A DNA stretch of 64,000 bases from Streptomyces sp. NBC_01233 (lineage in GTDB: Bacteria > Actinomycetota > Actinomycetes > Streptomycetales > Streptomycetaceae), in contig NZ_CP108514.1 in NCBI RefSeq assembly GCF_035989305.1, positions 1,178,001-1,242,000 of the forward strand. Reading direction: 5' to 3'. The position numbers were made by a program, and so were the translations under genes. Shown here in pieces: positions 26,270 through 35,054 of this stretch (the first letter of the stretch is position 1; every line of letters starts with the position of its first letter). The notes below the pieces were generated by a model. The model made no database searches and was not told the origin of the DNA. It saw only the letters and a program-made list of their open reading frames with translations.

Positions 26270-27154
26270 ATGCCGACGACAATTCATGGCATGGCCAAAA
26301 TGGTCTGGGAACATCCCGCCAACCGTGGGCGGCGGGCTCAGGCCTTCGCCGCCATGGCGGGATGGCAAGCCTGGAAGAGGATGATCGGGCAGCCACTGGA
26401 ATTGTCCGTATACGGCGACATGTCGTTCCGCGCCTATCCTGACAGCACGCAGCCGGGTCGTTTCGTCTATTTCGGCGGGCTTCCGGATTACGAAGAAATG
26501 ACTTTCATGAAGCGATATCTCCGGCCTGGAGACGGGTTTATCGACGGCGGTGCCAACGAAGGAATGTTCACCTTGCTCGCCGCCCAGCTCGTGGGGCCGA
26601 ACGGAGCCGTACACGCCTTCGAGGCCGTGCCCGCGTTTGTGAAACGGCTGCAGGACAACGTCGGCGTGAATTCCCTGCGTTGTGTGACGGTCCATGAAAT
26701 GGCGATCGGGGCCGAGCAGGGCACCGTGTCGTTCGTTGTGAGGGGCTCTGGTTCACGCATCCGGACCGAGGCCGACAGCGACAGCGACAGCGCCGTGCAG
26801 GTGAGGCTCGGCCGGCTCGACGAGACCCTGCCCGAACGCTCCTTCGCGATGGGCAAGCTCGACGTCGAAGGCACGGAACACCTGGCCCTCCGTGGTGCAG
26901 ACCGACTCATCGCCCGGGGCGAGCCGGCGGTGTGGATGCTCGAACTCGTCGACAAGTTCCTCCACCGCTTCGGCTCCACGGCCCGTGAGGTCCGTCGATG
27001 GCTCGGTGACCACGATTACGACATGGTGCTCTACGACCCGGACCGCAACCGGCTCGTCCCAGCGCCGGATCAGCTCTCCGCGGGGCCCGATGTACTGGCT
27101 GTGTGCCGCCGCCGACGGCCGGATGTGGAAGCGCGGCTCGCCGCTGCGGTCTGA
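26270..27154 (+). CDS. FkbM family methyltransferase
   Basis: A 294-aa SAM-dependent methyltransferase. The SAM motif I equivalent is GDGFIDGGANEGMFTLLAA (about residue 88), followed by VHAFEAVPAFVKRLQDNV, and later AMGKLDVEGTEHLALRGAD, the hallmark K-x-D-x-E-G block of FkbM proteins. By family it O-methylates a sugar hydroxyl. The ATG at 26270 has GAAAGGGAG upstream and lies 24 nt after the GT4 stop, so it is in the same operon. A short Asp/Ser repeat (DSDSDS) lies near residue 167. Confidence 0.88.
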   Translation: MPTTIHGMAKMVWEHPANRGRRAQAFAAMAGWQAWKRMIGQPLELSVYGDMSFRAYPDSTQPGRFVYFGGLPDYEEMTFMKRYLRPGDGFIDGGANEGMFTLLAAQLVGPNGAVHAFEAVPAFVKRLQDNVGVNSLRCVTVHEMAIGAEQGTVSFVVRGSGSRIRTEADSDSDSAVQVRLGRLDETLPERSFAMGKLDVEGTEHLALRGADRLIARGEPAVWMLELVDKFLHRFGSTAREVRRWLGDHDYDMVLYDPDRNRLVPAPDQLSAGPDVLAVCRRRRPDVEARLAAAV

Positions 27155-27343
27155 CACGGAAAGGGGAGAACTCGAATCCAGTATTGCCGCTTCGCTCCAC
27201 CCTGCGGACGCATCACGAAGTTCCCGAGAATGTCTAAACCGGAAAAGTAGCCCAGGTCGGCAAGAATGGGGTGTCTAATTCACTGGTGACGGCCCGCAAC
27301 TGCCCGGCGCAGTGCGAGCTGTGGCGACGGAAAGGAATCCGTG

Positions 27344-28345
27344 ATGAGTGCGGCTCATTGCATCGAACGCGCTGTTGTGACCGGGGCGGCGGGCTTCATC
27401 GGCTCCCATGTCGTAGAGGCCCTGCTGCAACGCGGGGCCACCGTTCTCGGCATCGACCGGCGCTCGCCCCGCGACAACACCTTGGCGGCGGAGAACCTCA
27501 AGGGCGTAATGGGACACCCAGGTTTCCGCCTGGTCCAGGGCGACCTCGTGACAGACGAGCTCAAGCCCTGGGTCCACGCCGCGGACGCCGTGTTTCACCT
27601 CGCGGCCATTCCGGGCGTCCGGCCGTCGTGGGGGGACGGCTTCGGCGAGTACCTCGCGTGCAACGTACTGGCGACGCAGCGGTTGATGGACGCATGCCAG
27701 TCCTCGGGTGTCCGCCGCCTCGTCCTCGCCTCGTCCTCCAGCGTCTACGGGGACGCCGTCGGCAGGGGCCCCCTGCGCGAGGAGGACGCCACCGCTCCTC
27801 TGTCACCGTACGGGGTGACCAAGCTCGCGGCCGAACGTCTTGCTCTCGCCTACGCGCTCGCCCCGGCAAGCCCCACGAGCGTGGTCGCGCTGCGTTACTT
27901 CACGGTGTACGGCCCCCGGCAGCGGCCGGACATGGCTATCGGCCGGATGTTGCGCGGAATCCTCACGGGAGAGCCGCTGCAGCTTTACGGGGACGGCCAC
28001 CAGCGCCGGGACTTCACCTTCGTCACGGACGCCGTGGCAGCCACTGTCGCCGCAGCGACCGCAGATGCGACCGCGGAGGCGGTCAACGTGGGCGGAGGGG
28101 ACAGCGTTTCGGTGCTCGACGTGCTGAGGAGGATCGGCGACATCACCGGGGCGAAGGTTCCGGTGCGCGACGACATCCACCAGCCAGGCGATGTGCAGGT
28201 GACCGAAGCGAATCTCACGAAGGCACGTGAGCTGCTCGGTTACGTCCCCTCGATCACGTTGACCGAGGGGATCGAGCGCCAGTGGAAATGGCTGTCCACC
28301 CGTTCCCGCGGCCCTCTCCACGACGCGGCTGCCGTGACGGCGTGA
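27344..28345 (+). CDS. NAD-dependent nucleotide-sugar epimerase/dehydratase
   Basis: A 333-aa extended SDR enzyme. It has the Rossmann motif VVTGAAGFIGSHVVEALL near the N-terminus, LAAIPGVRPSWG, catalytic SSSSVYG and Y-x3-K (SPYGVTKLAAERLALAY), then RYFTVYGPRQRPDMAI and GDGHQRRDFTFV. This set is typical of UDP-glucose or UDP-glucuronate 4-epimerases. It provides an epimerised nucleotide sugar for the glycan. ATG 27344 is preferred to GTG 27341 because AAAGGA lies 8 nt upstream. About 190 bp separate it from the FkbM gene, enough for a promoter. Confidence 0.9.
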   Translation: MSAAHCIERAVVTGAAGFIGSHVVEALLQRGATVLGIDRRSPRDNTLAAENLKGVMGHPGFRLVQGDLVTDELKPWVHAADAVFHLAAIPGVRPSWGDGFGEYLACNVLATQRLMDACQSSGVRRLVLASSSSVYGDAVGRGPLREEDATAPLSPYGVTKLAAERLALAYALAPASPTSVVALRYFTVYGPRQRPDMAIGRMLRGILTGEPLQLYGDGHQRRDFTFVTDAVAATVAAATADATAEAVNVGGGDSVSVLDVLRRIGDITGAKVPVRDDIHQPGDVQVTEANLTKARELLGYVPSITLTEGIERQWKWLSTRSRGPLHDAAAVTA

Positions 28346-28365
28346 CACGGAGAGCGGTGGGCGGC

Positions 28366-29118
28366 ATGCGCGTCTTCCTTGATGTCGGCGGACACTACGG
28401 CGAGTCCCTCGACGTTGCCCTCGACCCCCGCTGGGGCTTCGAGAGGATCTACTCGTTCGAGCCGGCGGAACCCTGCCAGCGCATTCTCCGGGGGTTCCGC
28501 GACTCCCGGGTGCACATCGTGCCGGCCGGCCTGTCCAGCAGGACAGGGCGGGCGACCCTGTTCGGGGCGGGTCTGCTCGGAGCGAGTGTGTATGCCGACA
28601 AGGGTGAGTTGGGCGACGGGCACGTCCGGGCGGAGACCATCGCCCTGCTGCGTGCCACGGACTGGCTGCGGGCGAACACGTCGGCCCACGACGAGATCTA
28701 CCTCAAGCTCAACTGCGAAGGCAGTGAGTGCGACGTGCTCGAGGATCTCCTGGACAGCGGCGTGATCAGCCGGCTGCGGAGCATCTACGTCGACTTCGAC
28801 GTCCGCAAGATCCCCAGCCAGGCCCATCGGCACGCGATCGTGGAGGACAGACTGCGACACCACAGCCAGAGGTTCGTCACGCCCGATTCCCTGAAGAGTC
28901 ACGGAGGCGGCGCCGCGGTGCGGGAGTGGCTCGTCCTGGTGAGCCCGCATTCACCCGCCGCGGCGAGCACGGTGCGCTACCGTCTCGGACTCCACCGCCC
29001 GCCCTACATCTGGGCCACGCACGCCGCGCGGGCCGCGCTGCCGCGACCCATCTACGCGCTCGCAGCGCGCCGCTTCGGCGCCCAGGCCCGGCAACGGACC
29101 GGGGCCGACCGCGGCTGA
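28366..29118 (+). CDS. FkbM family methyltransferase
   Basis: A 250-aa methyltransferase. It opens with MRVFLDVGGHYGESLDVAL (SAM motif), then RIYSFEPAEPCQRILRGF and EIYLKLNCEGSECDVLEDLL, the FkbM K-x-N-x-E-G block. The C-terminus (PPYIWATHAARAALPRPIYA then RRFGAQARQR) is a basic amphipathic tail. ATG 28366 is chosen because the protein fold begins there; a GTG overlapping the previous stop is possible. A remnant of a close paralogue's C-terminus is at 31623-31922. It ends at a shared terminator. Confidence 0.87.
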   Translation: MRVFLDVGGHYGESLDVALDPRWGFERIYSFEPAEPCQRILRGFRDSRVHIVPAGLSSRTGRATLFGAGLLGASVYADKGELGDGHVRAETIALLRATDWLRANTSAHDEIYLKLNCEGSECDVLEDLLDSGVISRLRSIYVDFDVRKIPSQAHRHAIVEDRLRHHSQRFVTPDSLKSHGGGAAVREWLVLVSPHSPAAASTVRYRLGLHRPPYIWATHAARAALPRPIYALAARRFGAQARQRTGADRG

Positions 29119-29125
29119 TCCGGCC

Positions 29126-29161
29126 GGGTGCGCCGCCACGCATGTGGCCGGCGGCGCACCC
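29126..29161. terminator. Bidirectional hairpin between convergent genes
   Basis: A perfect 12-bp stem (29126-29137 with 29150-29161) and a 12-nt loop, placed in the 43 bp between convergent FkbM and GT4 genes. Confidence 0.7.
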
Positions 29162-30364
29162 TCACAGTAGCGCGTGGAGCATCGCGGCCACGCGCTCGGG
29201 GGAGAATTCACTCTGCGCCCGGTGCCGCAACCGCAGCCCCAGCTCGCACCGGTCGGCACGGGGAACAGCCGCCAGAGACCGAAGGTGCCCGGCCAGCGCG
29301 TCGAGGTCACCGACCGGCGCCACATAGGGGTAGTCGGCACCCACCACGTCCACCGAACCGCCTGCATCGGTCGTCACCACCGGTGTGCCCGAGGCCATCG
29401 CCTCCAGCAGCACCCGCGGGAAGCCCTCCTCGTAGCTCGGCATGACGACGACGTCCGCCGCCGCGTACAGCCGGGGCAGGTCGCGATTGGGAACGGCGCC
29501 CATCAGCTGCATGCGTCCGCTCCTCGCCGGGTCGGCCGCCTCGCGTTCCAGGCGGGGCCGATCCGGGCCGTCCCCGGCGACCACGAGCCGGACCCGGAGG
29601 CCGCAGTCACGGACCTGCGGGGCCGAAGCGACCGCGTCCAGCAGGGGTGCGAGGAGGGTGACTCCCTTGCGATACGACAGCCGGTGCACGAAGAGCACGA
29701 TGAACTCCTGCTCATCCCAGCCGAGTTCGGTTCGCGCCCCGTCGCGTGCGGCCTCGTCCAGGGGGGCGAAGCGCTCGGCGTCGATGTCGTTGTAGAGCAG
29801 CCGCATCCGTTGGCTCGGCACGCCCCACACCCCGGCCATCAGCGGCACCATGGTCTCCGGGCCGGTCACCAGGCAGTGCACGAGCCGCGCCGTCAGCAGG
29901 TTGACGAACTCGTGGGCCCTGAGCCGCAGGGTCCTGGGTTGCTCCGGACTCCGTACGTCGGGCAGACCGCTGCGCCAGAGCAGGATGCGGTGGCGGTACA
30001 GCGGGTAGGTCAGGATCAGGACGATAACGAAGAGGGTGGAGTAGCGCAGGAAGTAGGTCCGGTAGCCGGCGCGGGACAGGCGGTGGACCGTGAGCGCGGT
30101 GCCCAGCATCCGGCCGATCCGGTGCCGGCCGGGTACGCGCATCAGGAGACGGACCCCGGCGAGTTGCGCCGGAGGATTGCCGCGCTCCACAGCGGCCGCG
30201 ACGTCGACACGCTGTCCCAGAGCCGCCAGCAACGCCGGGATGTGCGCGAAGTGTTCGGACTCGTCTTCAGACAGGTGGGGCACCACATAGACGAGCCGCG
30301 GGCACGAACCGGGCTGGGCGGAGTCCGGTTCGCTGTGTGTCCTGCCCTGCATCACGTCGGCCAT
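29162..30364 (-). CDS. Glycosyltransferase family 4
   Basis: A 400-aa GT-B enzyme. It begins LVYVVPHLSEDESEHFAHIP (about residue 24), has a hydrophobic stretch TLFVIVLILTYPLY (about 110-124) that may touch the membrane, then the donor domain with VLFVHRLSYRKGVTLLAPLL, LVVAGDGPDRPRLERE and SYEEGFPRVLLEAMASGTPV. The start abuts the upstream methyltransferase stop, so it is the second gene of a two-gene minus-strand operon. The donor and acceptor are not predictable from sequence. Confidence 0.9.
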   Translation of the reverse strand: MADVMQGRTHSEPDSAQPGSCPRLVYVVPHLSEDESEHFAHIPALLAALGQRVDVAAAVERGNPPAQLAGVRLLMRVPGRHRIGRMLGTALTVHRLSRAGYRTYFLRYSTLFVIVLILTYPLYRHRILLWRSGLPDVRSPEQPRTLRLRAHEFVNLLTARLVHCLVTGPETMVPLMAGVWGVPSQRMRLLYNDIDAERFAPLDEAARDGARTELGWDEQEFIVLFVHRLSYRKGVTLLAPLLDAVASAPQVRDCGLRVRLVVAGDGPDRPRLEREAADPARSGRMQLMGAVPNRDLPRLYAAADVVVMPSYEEGFPRVLLEAMASGTPVVTTDAGGSVDVVGADYPYVAPVGDLDALAGHLRSLAAVPRADRCELGLRLRHRAQSEFSPERVAAMLHALL

Positions 30365-31195
30365 CTAGCCCACCTGCTGCTGGAGTTGTTCAGCGCGCCG
30401 CTGCGGAACGCCCGGCAACCGCACCGCGCCCGTGATCTTTCTGGAGTCGAACAGGAAGACCGGGCGTTGACGGCGGCGCCCGCAGAAGTCCAAGAAGGCC
30501 CTGCTGCAGTTGACGTCGTCGCTGGCGAAGATGCCGCTCTGGGTCATCCTGGGCCAGGCCTGCCCGTACTCGAACATCTGCGGAAGATACAGATGGTCGC
30601 TGTCGTGGAAGAACAAATCGATGGACCCCACGCGCTCCAGCGCCCGGCTGAAGCATGCCGCGAGGTCCTTCGGGTCGAGGATCTCCAGCTGCCACTGCGG
30701 GTGTTCGCCGACCAGTCGGCCTGCGGTGTGGTTGACGTCGAAGCTGTGCAGCACCCCTGAGCCATTGCGCTCGAGTGCGGCGAGGATCAGCCATGAGGAT
30801 CGGCCGTCGGCCACACCGGTCTCCACCACCGACTGAGGCTTGAGCAGCCGGCTCAGTCCGTACAGCACCGCGCTGGTCTCCGCTTCCACGCCGTGAGTCC
30901 GGGGGTAGCAGAGCGCCGTGTCGGCGTAGCGGGCGGTCAGTTCTTCGGTGACCTCCTGGTACTCGCCCAGGACGCGCTCGATCTCTGTCGTTTCCCAGCC
31001 CAGTTCCCGCAGAAATCCCGGCGCCGATGTGGTCAGCTTCCCTCCGGAGCGGGTGAAGTCCATGATGCTCGGCGCCGTGTACCGCCGGATGCCGGTTCCG
31101 AGGGTACGCATGGCGACGTACCCGCCCAGCACTGACGCCACAGGCCTCATTCCAGAGTGCCTGACCCAACGACGAACGGTCGATACCCGACTCAC
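30365..31195 (-). CDS. Class I SAM-dependent methyltransferase (Methyltransf_24-like)
   Basis: A 276-aa methyltransferase. The SAM motif is SVVETGVADGRSSWLILAAL (about residue 120), then GVLHSFDVNHTAGRLVGEHP, and an acidic block SIDLFFHDSDHLYLPQMFEY. The fold resembles cephalosporin hydroxylase/Methyltransf_24 proteins of glycan clusters, including macrocin-O-methyltransferase-like enzymes. GTG 31195 is chosen because GAGGAGGG precedes it by a few bases; the open frame continues to 31231. The upstream A/T-richer region 31200-31285 is the likely promoter. Confidence 0.85.
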   Translation of the reverse strand: MSRVSTVRRWVRHSGMRPVASVLGGYVAMRTLGTGIRRYTAPSIMDFTRSGGKLTTSAPGFLRELGWETTEIERVLGEYQEVTEELTARYADTALCYPRTHGVEAETSAVLYGLSRLLKPQSVVETGVADGRSSWLILAALERNGSGVLHSFDVNHTAGRLVGEHPQWQLEILDPKDLAACFSRALERVGSIDLFFHDSDHLYLPQMFEYGQAWPRMTQSGIFASDDVNCSRAFLDFCGRRRQRPVFLFDSRKITGAVRLPGVPQRRAEQLQQQVG

Positions 31196-31285
31196 GGCGC
31201 CCTCCTCAGTGTTACCTGGTGTCTGCGCCACCTAACGTATCGGGTCATACCGGGTTTATCCCCTACAACACGGGGCGTTGGATGG

Positions 31286-31553
31286 TCAGTCGGCGCTGAT
31301 GTCCCGGAAAAGTGCGGCCAGCACGCCGATGTTGGTGTCGAAGCCATGGGTCGCCAGGACGCGGTCGCGTACCAAGGCCAGTTGAGCTGCGCCGCGAGCA
31401 GCAGGCCGAAGCCTCCGAGGGGATGAGCCGACGCGCGTCAGAAGCCGGGGACGGCGTTCCCGGCGTCGGCCGGTCACGCTTCAGCGGCTCTTCCCAGACC
31501 GTGAGCAGCTGCGGCGGAATCCAGACGGAACGAAGGCCGCGCTCCTTCAGCGC
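31286..31553 (-). pseudogene. GT4 glycosyltransferase remnant
   Basis: Two pieces in different frames: ALKERGLRSVWIPPQLLTVW then EEPLKRDRP (31553 on), and at the end VRDRVLATHGFDTNIGVLAA. They match the intact GT4 at 32499-33671 in order (FSQRGIPSALVPPRLQPVWE and VRRKVLAVHAFSTNIEELGL). The entire donor-sugar domain between them is deleted. It is a leftover of a duplicated glycosyltransferase gene. Confidence 0.7.
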
Positions 31554-31622
31554 GCCGCGTCCCGGCACGGATTGCCCCTTCTCAGCATGTCTGAACCGGA
31601 TATATCGCATCGAGAGTTAAGA

Positions 31623-31922
31623 ATGGGGCTGATCCTCGTCACCGAAGACCTGAAGAGCTGGGTAAACGACGGCCCCCGCCCGAGAACGGAGGTCCGGGTG
31701 CACGAGGACGTGGAACGCTCGACCCGGTGGGCCGGCCACGCCCGGCCGCGCCCCGGCTGGTGGCGGCATGAGAGCAGGAGCGGCAACGGACATCCTTATC
31801 TTCGCCGTCGTGCGTGGGCGGCCTCCGTTGCCCGAATGGCACTGCCGGTGTCCGTCTACGAGCAGGCCGCACGACGTGTCGGCGTCCAAGCGCGCAGGCG
31901 CGCCCGGACACACAGTGCCTGA
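31623..31922 (+). pseudogene. FkbM methyltransferase C-terminal remnant
   Basis: The plus frame reads LILVTEDLKSW near its start and ends ASVARMALPVSVYEQAARRV, GVQARRRAR. This matches the tail of the FkbM protein at 28366-29118 (RFVTPDSLKS, THAARAALPRPIYALAARRF, GAQARQR). The catalytic part is missing. The match supports a former second copy of the FkbM gene located here. Confidence 0.65.
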
Positions 31923-31972
31923 GACCACCAAAGGAAGCAGCAGGCCGTGGCGATTCATAAGGGGCTGGTGCC

Positions 31973-32527
31973 GTGAGGTGGCTACGGGCATGCGCCAACA
32001 TTCCCCCTCGGCTGCGCGGCGCGCGCATCGGAACCGGGTCGTACATCTCTCCGCGGGCAGTGATCCAGGAGCATGCCCGCATCGCCATCGGGCAGCGGAC
32101 CCTGGTCGGCCGCCACGTGGAGCTGGTCCCGCAGGGCGGCTCCATCACGATCGGCAGCGATTGCTCACTGAACAACCACGTCGTCCTCTACGGCGCCGGC
32201 GGGATCACCGTGCAGGACGGGTGCCGCATCGCGACCGGCGTCGTCATCGTCGCCTTCAACCACGGGGTCGACGACCTCGCCCTCCCTATCCGCTGCCAGC
32301 CGATCACGGCCCGAGGCGTCGTCGTCGGGAACGACGTGTGGATCGGGGCACACTCGGTCCTGCTGGACGGGGTGACCGTCGGGTCGGGCAGCGTGATCGG
32401 AGCGGGGTCGGTCGTCACGCGCGACGTCCCCGAGTACGCCGTCGTGGCCGGCAACCCCGCGCGCGTGCTGCGTCGCCGCGGGGTCTCGCAGCGGACGGCT
32501 ATTGCAACCGCGGAGCCCGCGCCGTGA
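31973..32527 (+). CDS. Hexapeptide-repeat (LbH) acyltransferase
   Basis: A 184-aa left-handed beta-helix acyltransferase. It shows repeated hexapeptide turns (ISPRAVIQEHARIAIGQRTL, ITIGSDCSLNNHVVLYGAGG), the catalytic-loop region IVAFNHGVDD (His), and GVVVGNDVWIGAHSVLLDGV with GSGSVIGAGSVVTRDVPEYA and the end motif VVAGNPARVLRRRG. By family it O- or N-acetylates a sugar residue. It starts at GTG 31973 after AAGGGG. Its 3' end overlaps the convergent GT4 gene by 29 bp. Confidence 0.9.
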   Translation: MRWLRACANIPPRLRGARIGTGSYISPRAVIQEHARIAIGQRTLVGRHVELVPQGGSITIGSDCSLNNHVVLYGAGGITVQDGCRIATGVVIVAFNHGVDDLALPIRCQPITARGVVVGNDVWIGAHSVLLDGVTVGSGSVIGAGSVVTRDVPEYAVVAGNPARVLRRRGVSQRTAIATAEPAP

Positions 32528-33671
32528 CACGGCGATAGAGGAGGCCGAGCTCCTCGATGTTGGTGGAGAAGGCGTGGACCGCGAGGACTTTTCGGCGTAC
32601 GGCGGCCAGGTCCTCGGGCCGGGGCGGGAACGCCGCCACCTGGCGCAGACCCTCGGCGAGTGCCCCGGCGCCGGGCGGAACCAGCATGATGCCGGGCCAG
32701 CCGGACACGGCAGCCGGAATGCCCCCGACACGGGTCGCCACGACGGGAAGGGCCGCAGACGCCGCTTCCAGCAGGGTTCTCGGCAGCCCTTCGTCCCTCG
32801 ACGAGATGACGAAGAGGTCGGCACGCGCGTACTCCTTCCGCACCTCGTCGATGTCGCGTGCTCCGAGGAAGGTGACCTTGTCGGCCAGGCCGAGCCGTTC
32901 AGCAAGGTCCACGAGCCTCGCCTTCTCGGGACCGTCACCGACGATGCGCAGCCGGGCCGTCGGGACCGTCTCGAGCAGCGTGGCCAGCGCCGTCAGGAGG
33001 ATGTCGTACCCCTTGGACGGTACGAGCCGGCCAACCGCGAGGAGGGACAGACCGGGTCCGGCCAGCGGCGGGACGGTGCGGACCGGCGGATCCTCCCAGA
33101 CAGGCTGGAGCCGCGGCGGCACGAGAGCGGACGGGATGCCGCGCTGCGAGAACGCGTCGGCCATCGACTGGGCCACCACTCTGCGCTCGGTGGCTCGTCG
33201 GGCGAACGCGACGACGGACCGTTCGAGGACGGCCTTGCGCCATCGGCCGAGTGAGGCGACCGGCAGGCCGAGATAGTCGCCGTGGACGTCCATGAGCCAG
33301 GGACGCCTGACGACCAGCGACACGGTCCAGGCCGCCAGCCAGCCCCACGGCTCCGCCCCGTTGAGGACGACGGTCTCGCCCCTGCGGGCTGCCGCACGCG
33401 CGAGGCGCACCCCGAGGCGGACCGAGCCGGCGGCCCACAGCAGGGACTGCGGCCCCGGGCGGCGCGGGTGCCGTACCACGTGCATCGAGCCGCGGTCGCA
33501 CTCCAGGTGCGGGCCCGCCCAGATGCACCAGGCGTGACCGAGCCGGTCGGCCAGCGCGTTCCACGACCGGAAGTCGGCGGAGTCCTCGACGTCGCGCTGC
33601 CGGTGGCCCGAGATGGTCACGACGGTGATGCGCTGCCGTTCCACGGGGGCGGTGGAGTGTGTGGTCATCAC
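32499..33671 (-). CDS. Glycosyltransferase family 4
   Basis: A 390-aa GT-B glycosyltransferase. Acceptor domain includes VVLNGAEPWGWLAAWTVSLV and WLMDVHGDYLGLP; donor domain includes LLAVGRLVPSKGYDILLTAL, LRIVGDGPEKARLVDLAERL and SSRDEGLPRTLLEAASAALP. It is the last gene of the coupled minus-strand run GNAT, PIG-L, WbqC, GT4; its start overlaps the WbqC stop. The sugar it adds is probably the one tailored by the three upstream enzymes, which is inference from coupling. Confidence 0.9.
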   Translation of the reverse strand: MMTTHSTAPVERQRITVVTISGHRQRDVEDSADFRSWNALADRLGHAWCIWAGPHLECDRGSMHVVRHPRRPGPQSLLWAAGSVRLGVRLARAAARRGETVVLNGAEPWGWLAAWTVSLVVRRPWLMDVHGDYLGLPVASLGRWRKAVLERSVVAFARRATERRVVAQSMADAFSQRGIPSALVPPRLQPVWEDPPVRTVPPLAGPGLSLLAVGRLVPSKGYDILLTALATLLETVPTARLRIVGDGPEKARLVDLAERLGLADKVTFLGARDIDEVRKEYARADLFVISSRDEGLPRTLLEAASAALPVVATRVGGIPAAVSGWPGIMLVPPGAGALAEGLRQVAAFPPRPEDLAAVRRKVLAVHAFSTNIEELGLLYRRVTARAPRLQ

Positions 33672-34366
33672 ACGGCCTGGAGCCGGTAGCGGGTCAGCAG
33701 GGACGCCAGCTCGGCCGGGGGGACCCTCGACCAGGCGTCGACGGCCGACAGACGCGGTACGAAGGGTTCGCAGCCCTGGGCGTACGTCGGGTGGTCGAAG
33801 TCGAAGAAGCGCACGGTGATCCCGTGCTCGGCGAAGGCGTCAAGGTCCAGGTAGTCGCGCCCCGAGGGCCCGGCGAGGTACTCGTCGGCGCCTACCGCCC
33901 GGCACAGATTGAGGATCAGTTCGGACTTGGTCCCGGTGGCGTCGAGCTCGGAAGAACGAGCCGTCGGCACCTTGACGTCGAACTGTGACAGCATCCAGTC
34001 CGCGAGGTCGAGGTTGAGGTCGGCCAGGGAGCCGCCGGGCGGTGCCGCATCGATCACCGATAGCAGGTCGTCGATACGGTCCACGCCCCGGGTCCCGGAC
34101 ACCGCCTGGATCAGGCGGCCACGGTAGCGACGCCGCCAGGATGGCATCTCGCAGATCCGCACATCGCAGATCCGCGTGCCGAACGGGGCGGTCACCGGAA
34201 CCGTCAACCAGGTGGGCCGGCCGTCCAGCATGACCCGGTTGCGGTTCTGGAAGTAGTTCTTCCGGTACGGCACGGCGTCGAGAACGATCCACAGGTCCGA
34301 CGCGGCGACCTTGGCCAGGAGGCCGAGCCACGGCAGGTGCTCGGGCTGGTGGATGGTGACCCTCAT
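33668..34366 (-). CDS. WbqC-like family protein
   Basis: A 232-aa protein opening MRVTIHQPEHLPWLGLLAKV, the signature of the WbqC-like family, followed by DAVPYRKNYFQNRNRVML and LTVPVTAPFGTRICDVRICE. Later it has LILNLCRAVGADEYLAGPSG. These proteins are found in O-antigen and capsule clusters and their reaction is not established; a role in acyl or amino-sugar tailoring is often guessed. Its start (ATG 34366) overlaps the stop of the PIG-L gene, and its stop overlaps the GT4 start, so all are translated together. Confidence 0.88.
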   Translation of the reverse strand: MRVTIHQPEHLPWLGLLAKVAASDLWIVLDAVPYRKNYFQNRNRVMLDGRPTWLTVPVTAPFGTRICDVRICEMPSWRRRYRGRLIQAVSGTRGVDRIDDLLSVIDAAPPGGSLADLNLDLADWMLSQFDVKVPTARSSELDATGTKSELILNLCRAVGADEYLAGPSGRDYLDLDAFAEHGITVRFFDFDHPTYAQGCEPFVPRLSAVDAWSRVPPAELASLLTRYRLQAV

Positions 34367-35031
34367 GCAAGCACGCCTTCCAGGCGGGACACCTCGAACG
34401 CCTCGCCGTACCGGGCACGCATCTCGTAGCCGCGGTATCGGGAGCGGGCCTCGACGCCTTCGATCCACTGCTCCCCGTACTTGGTGTATTCGGACTTGTG
34501 CTGACGCAGGGCCTGCAACTTCTTCTCGATGGTGTCGTCGATGTTGATGTACAGCTGCGGGCGGAAACCGACGTAGCTGCGCCCCGACGGGGTGATGGGC
34601 TCGTACATGACGACGGAGTTGTAGTACCGGCTCGCCGCGATGGTGGCGAGCGCGGTGTTGGCATGAGACCGATGGGTGTCGAACGGCCAGTGTGTGAAGA
34701 CCATCGTCGGGTGGAAGTCGTCGACGACCTTGTTGATCGACTCCACGACGGTCGAGTGGTTCTCCACGTCCTTGGCGGGGAACGACAGAACGTCGATCTC
34801 CTTGACCCCGAGAGTGGCGGCGGCTTCCCGGCCCTCTGTGACCGCCACGTCGGCGTCGCGGAAGTGGCTCCCGTCGTAGCTGGTGTAGTCCGATGGGCTC
34901 ATCACCAGGAAACGCACCCGTGCTCCTGCCTCCACGAGACGAGCGGCGGTCCCTCCGGCCGCCAGCTCGATGTCGTCGAGGTGAGCCCCCACGAACAGGC
35001 TGCGCTCAAACATCGGGTTGCTACAGAACAT
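34363..35031 (-). CDS. PIG-L/LmbE family de-N-acetylase
   Basis: A 222-aa zinc-dependent deacetylase. The metal-binding motif is GAHLDDIELAAGG near residue 15 (usual form AHPDDxE; here Leu replaces Pro). A second metal-ligand block is FDTHRSHANTALATIAA (about 122-138). By family it removes an N-acetyl group from a GlcNAc-like sugar or glycoconjugate. ATG 35031 is chosen because GAGAGGA precedes it; GTG 35058 gives a nine-residue extension. It is followed by WbqC with a 4-nt overlap. Confidence 0.9.
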   Translation of the reverse strand: MFCSNPMFERSLFVGAHLDDIELAAGGTAARLVEAGARVRFLVMSPSDYTSYDGSHFRDADVAVTEGREAAATLGVKEIDVLSFPAKDVENHSTVVESINKVVDDFHPTMVFTHWPFDTHRSHANTALATIAASRYYNSVVMYEPITPSGRSYVGFRPQLYINIDDTIEKKLQALRQHKSEYTKYGEQWIEGVEARSRYRGYEMRARYGEAFEVSRLEGVLA

Positions 35032-35054
35032 CACGTCGTCCTCTCGGGAAACAG

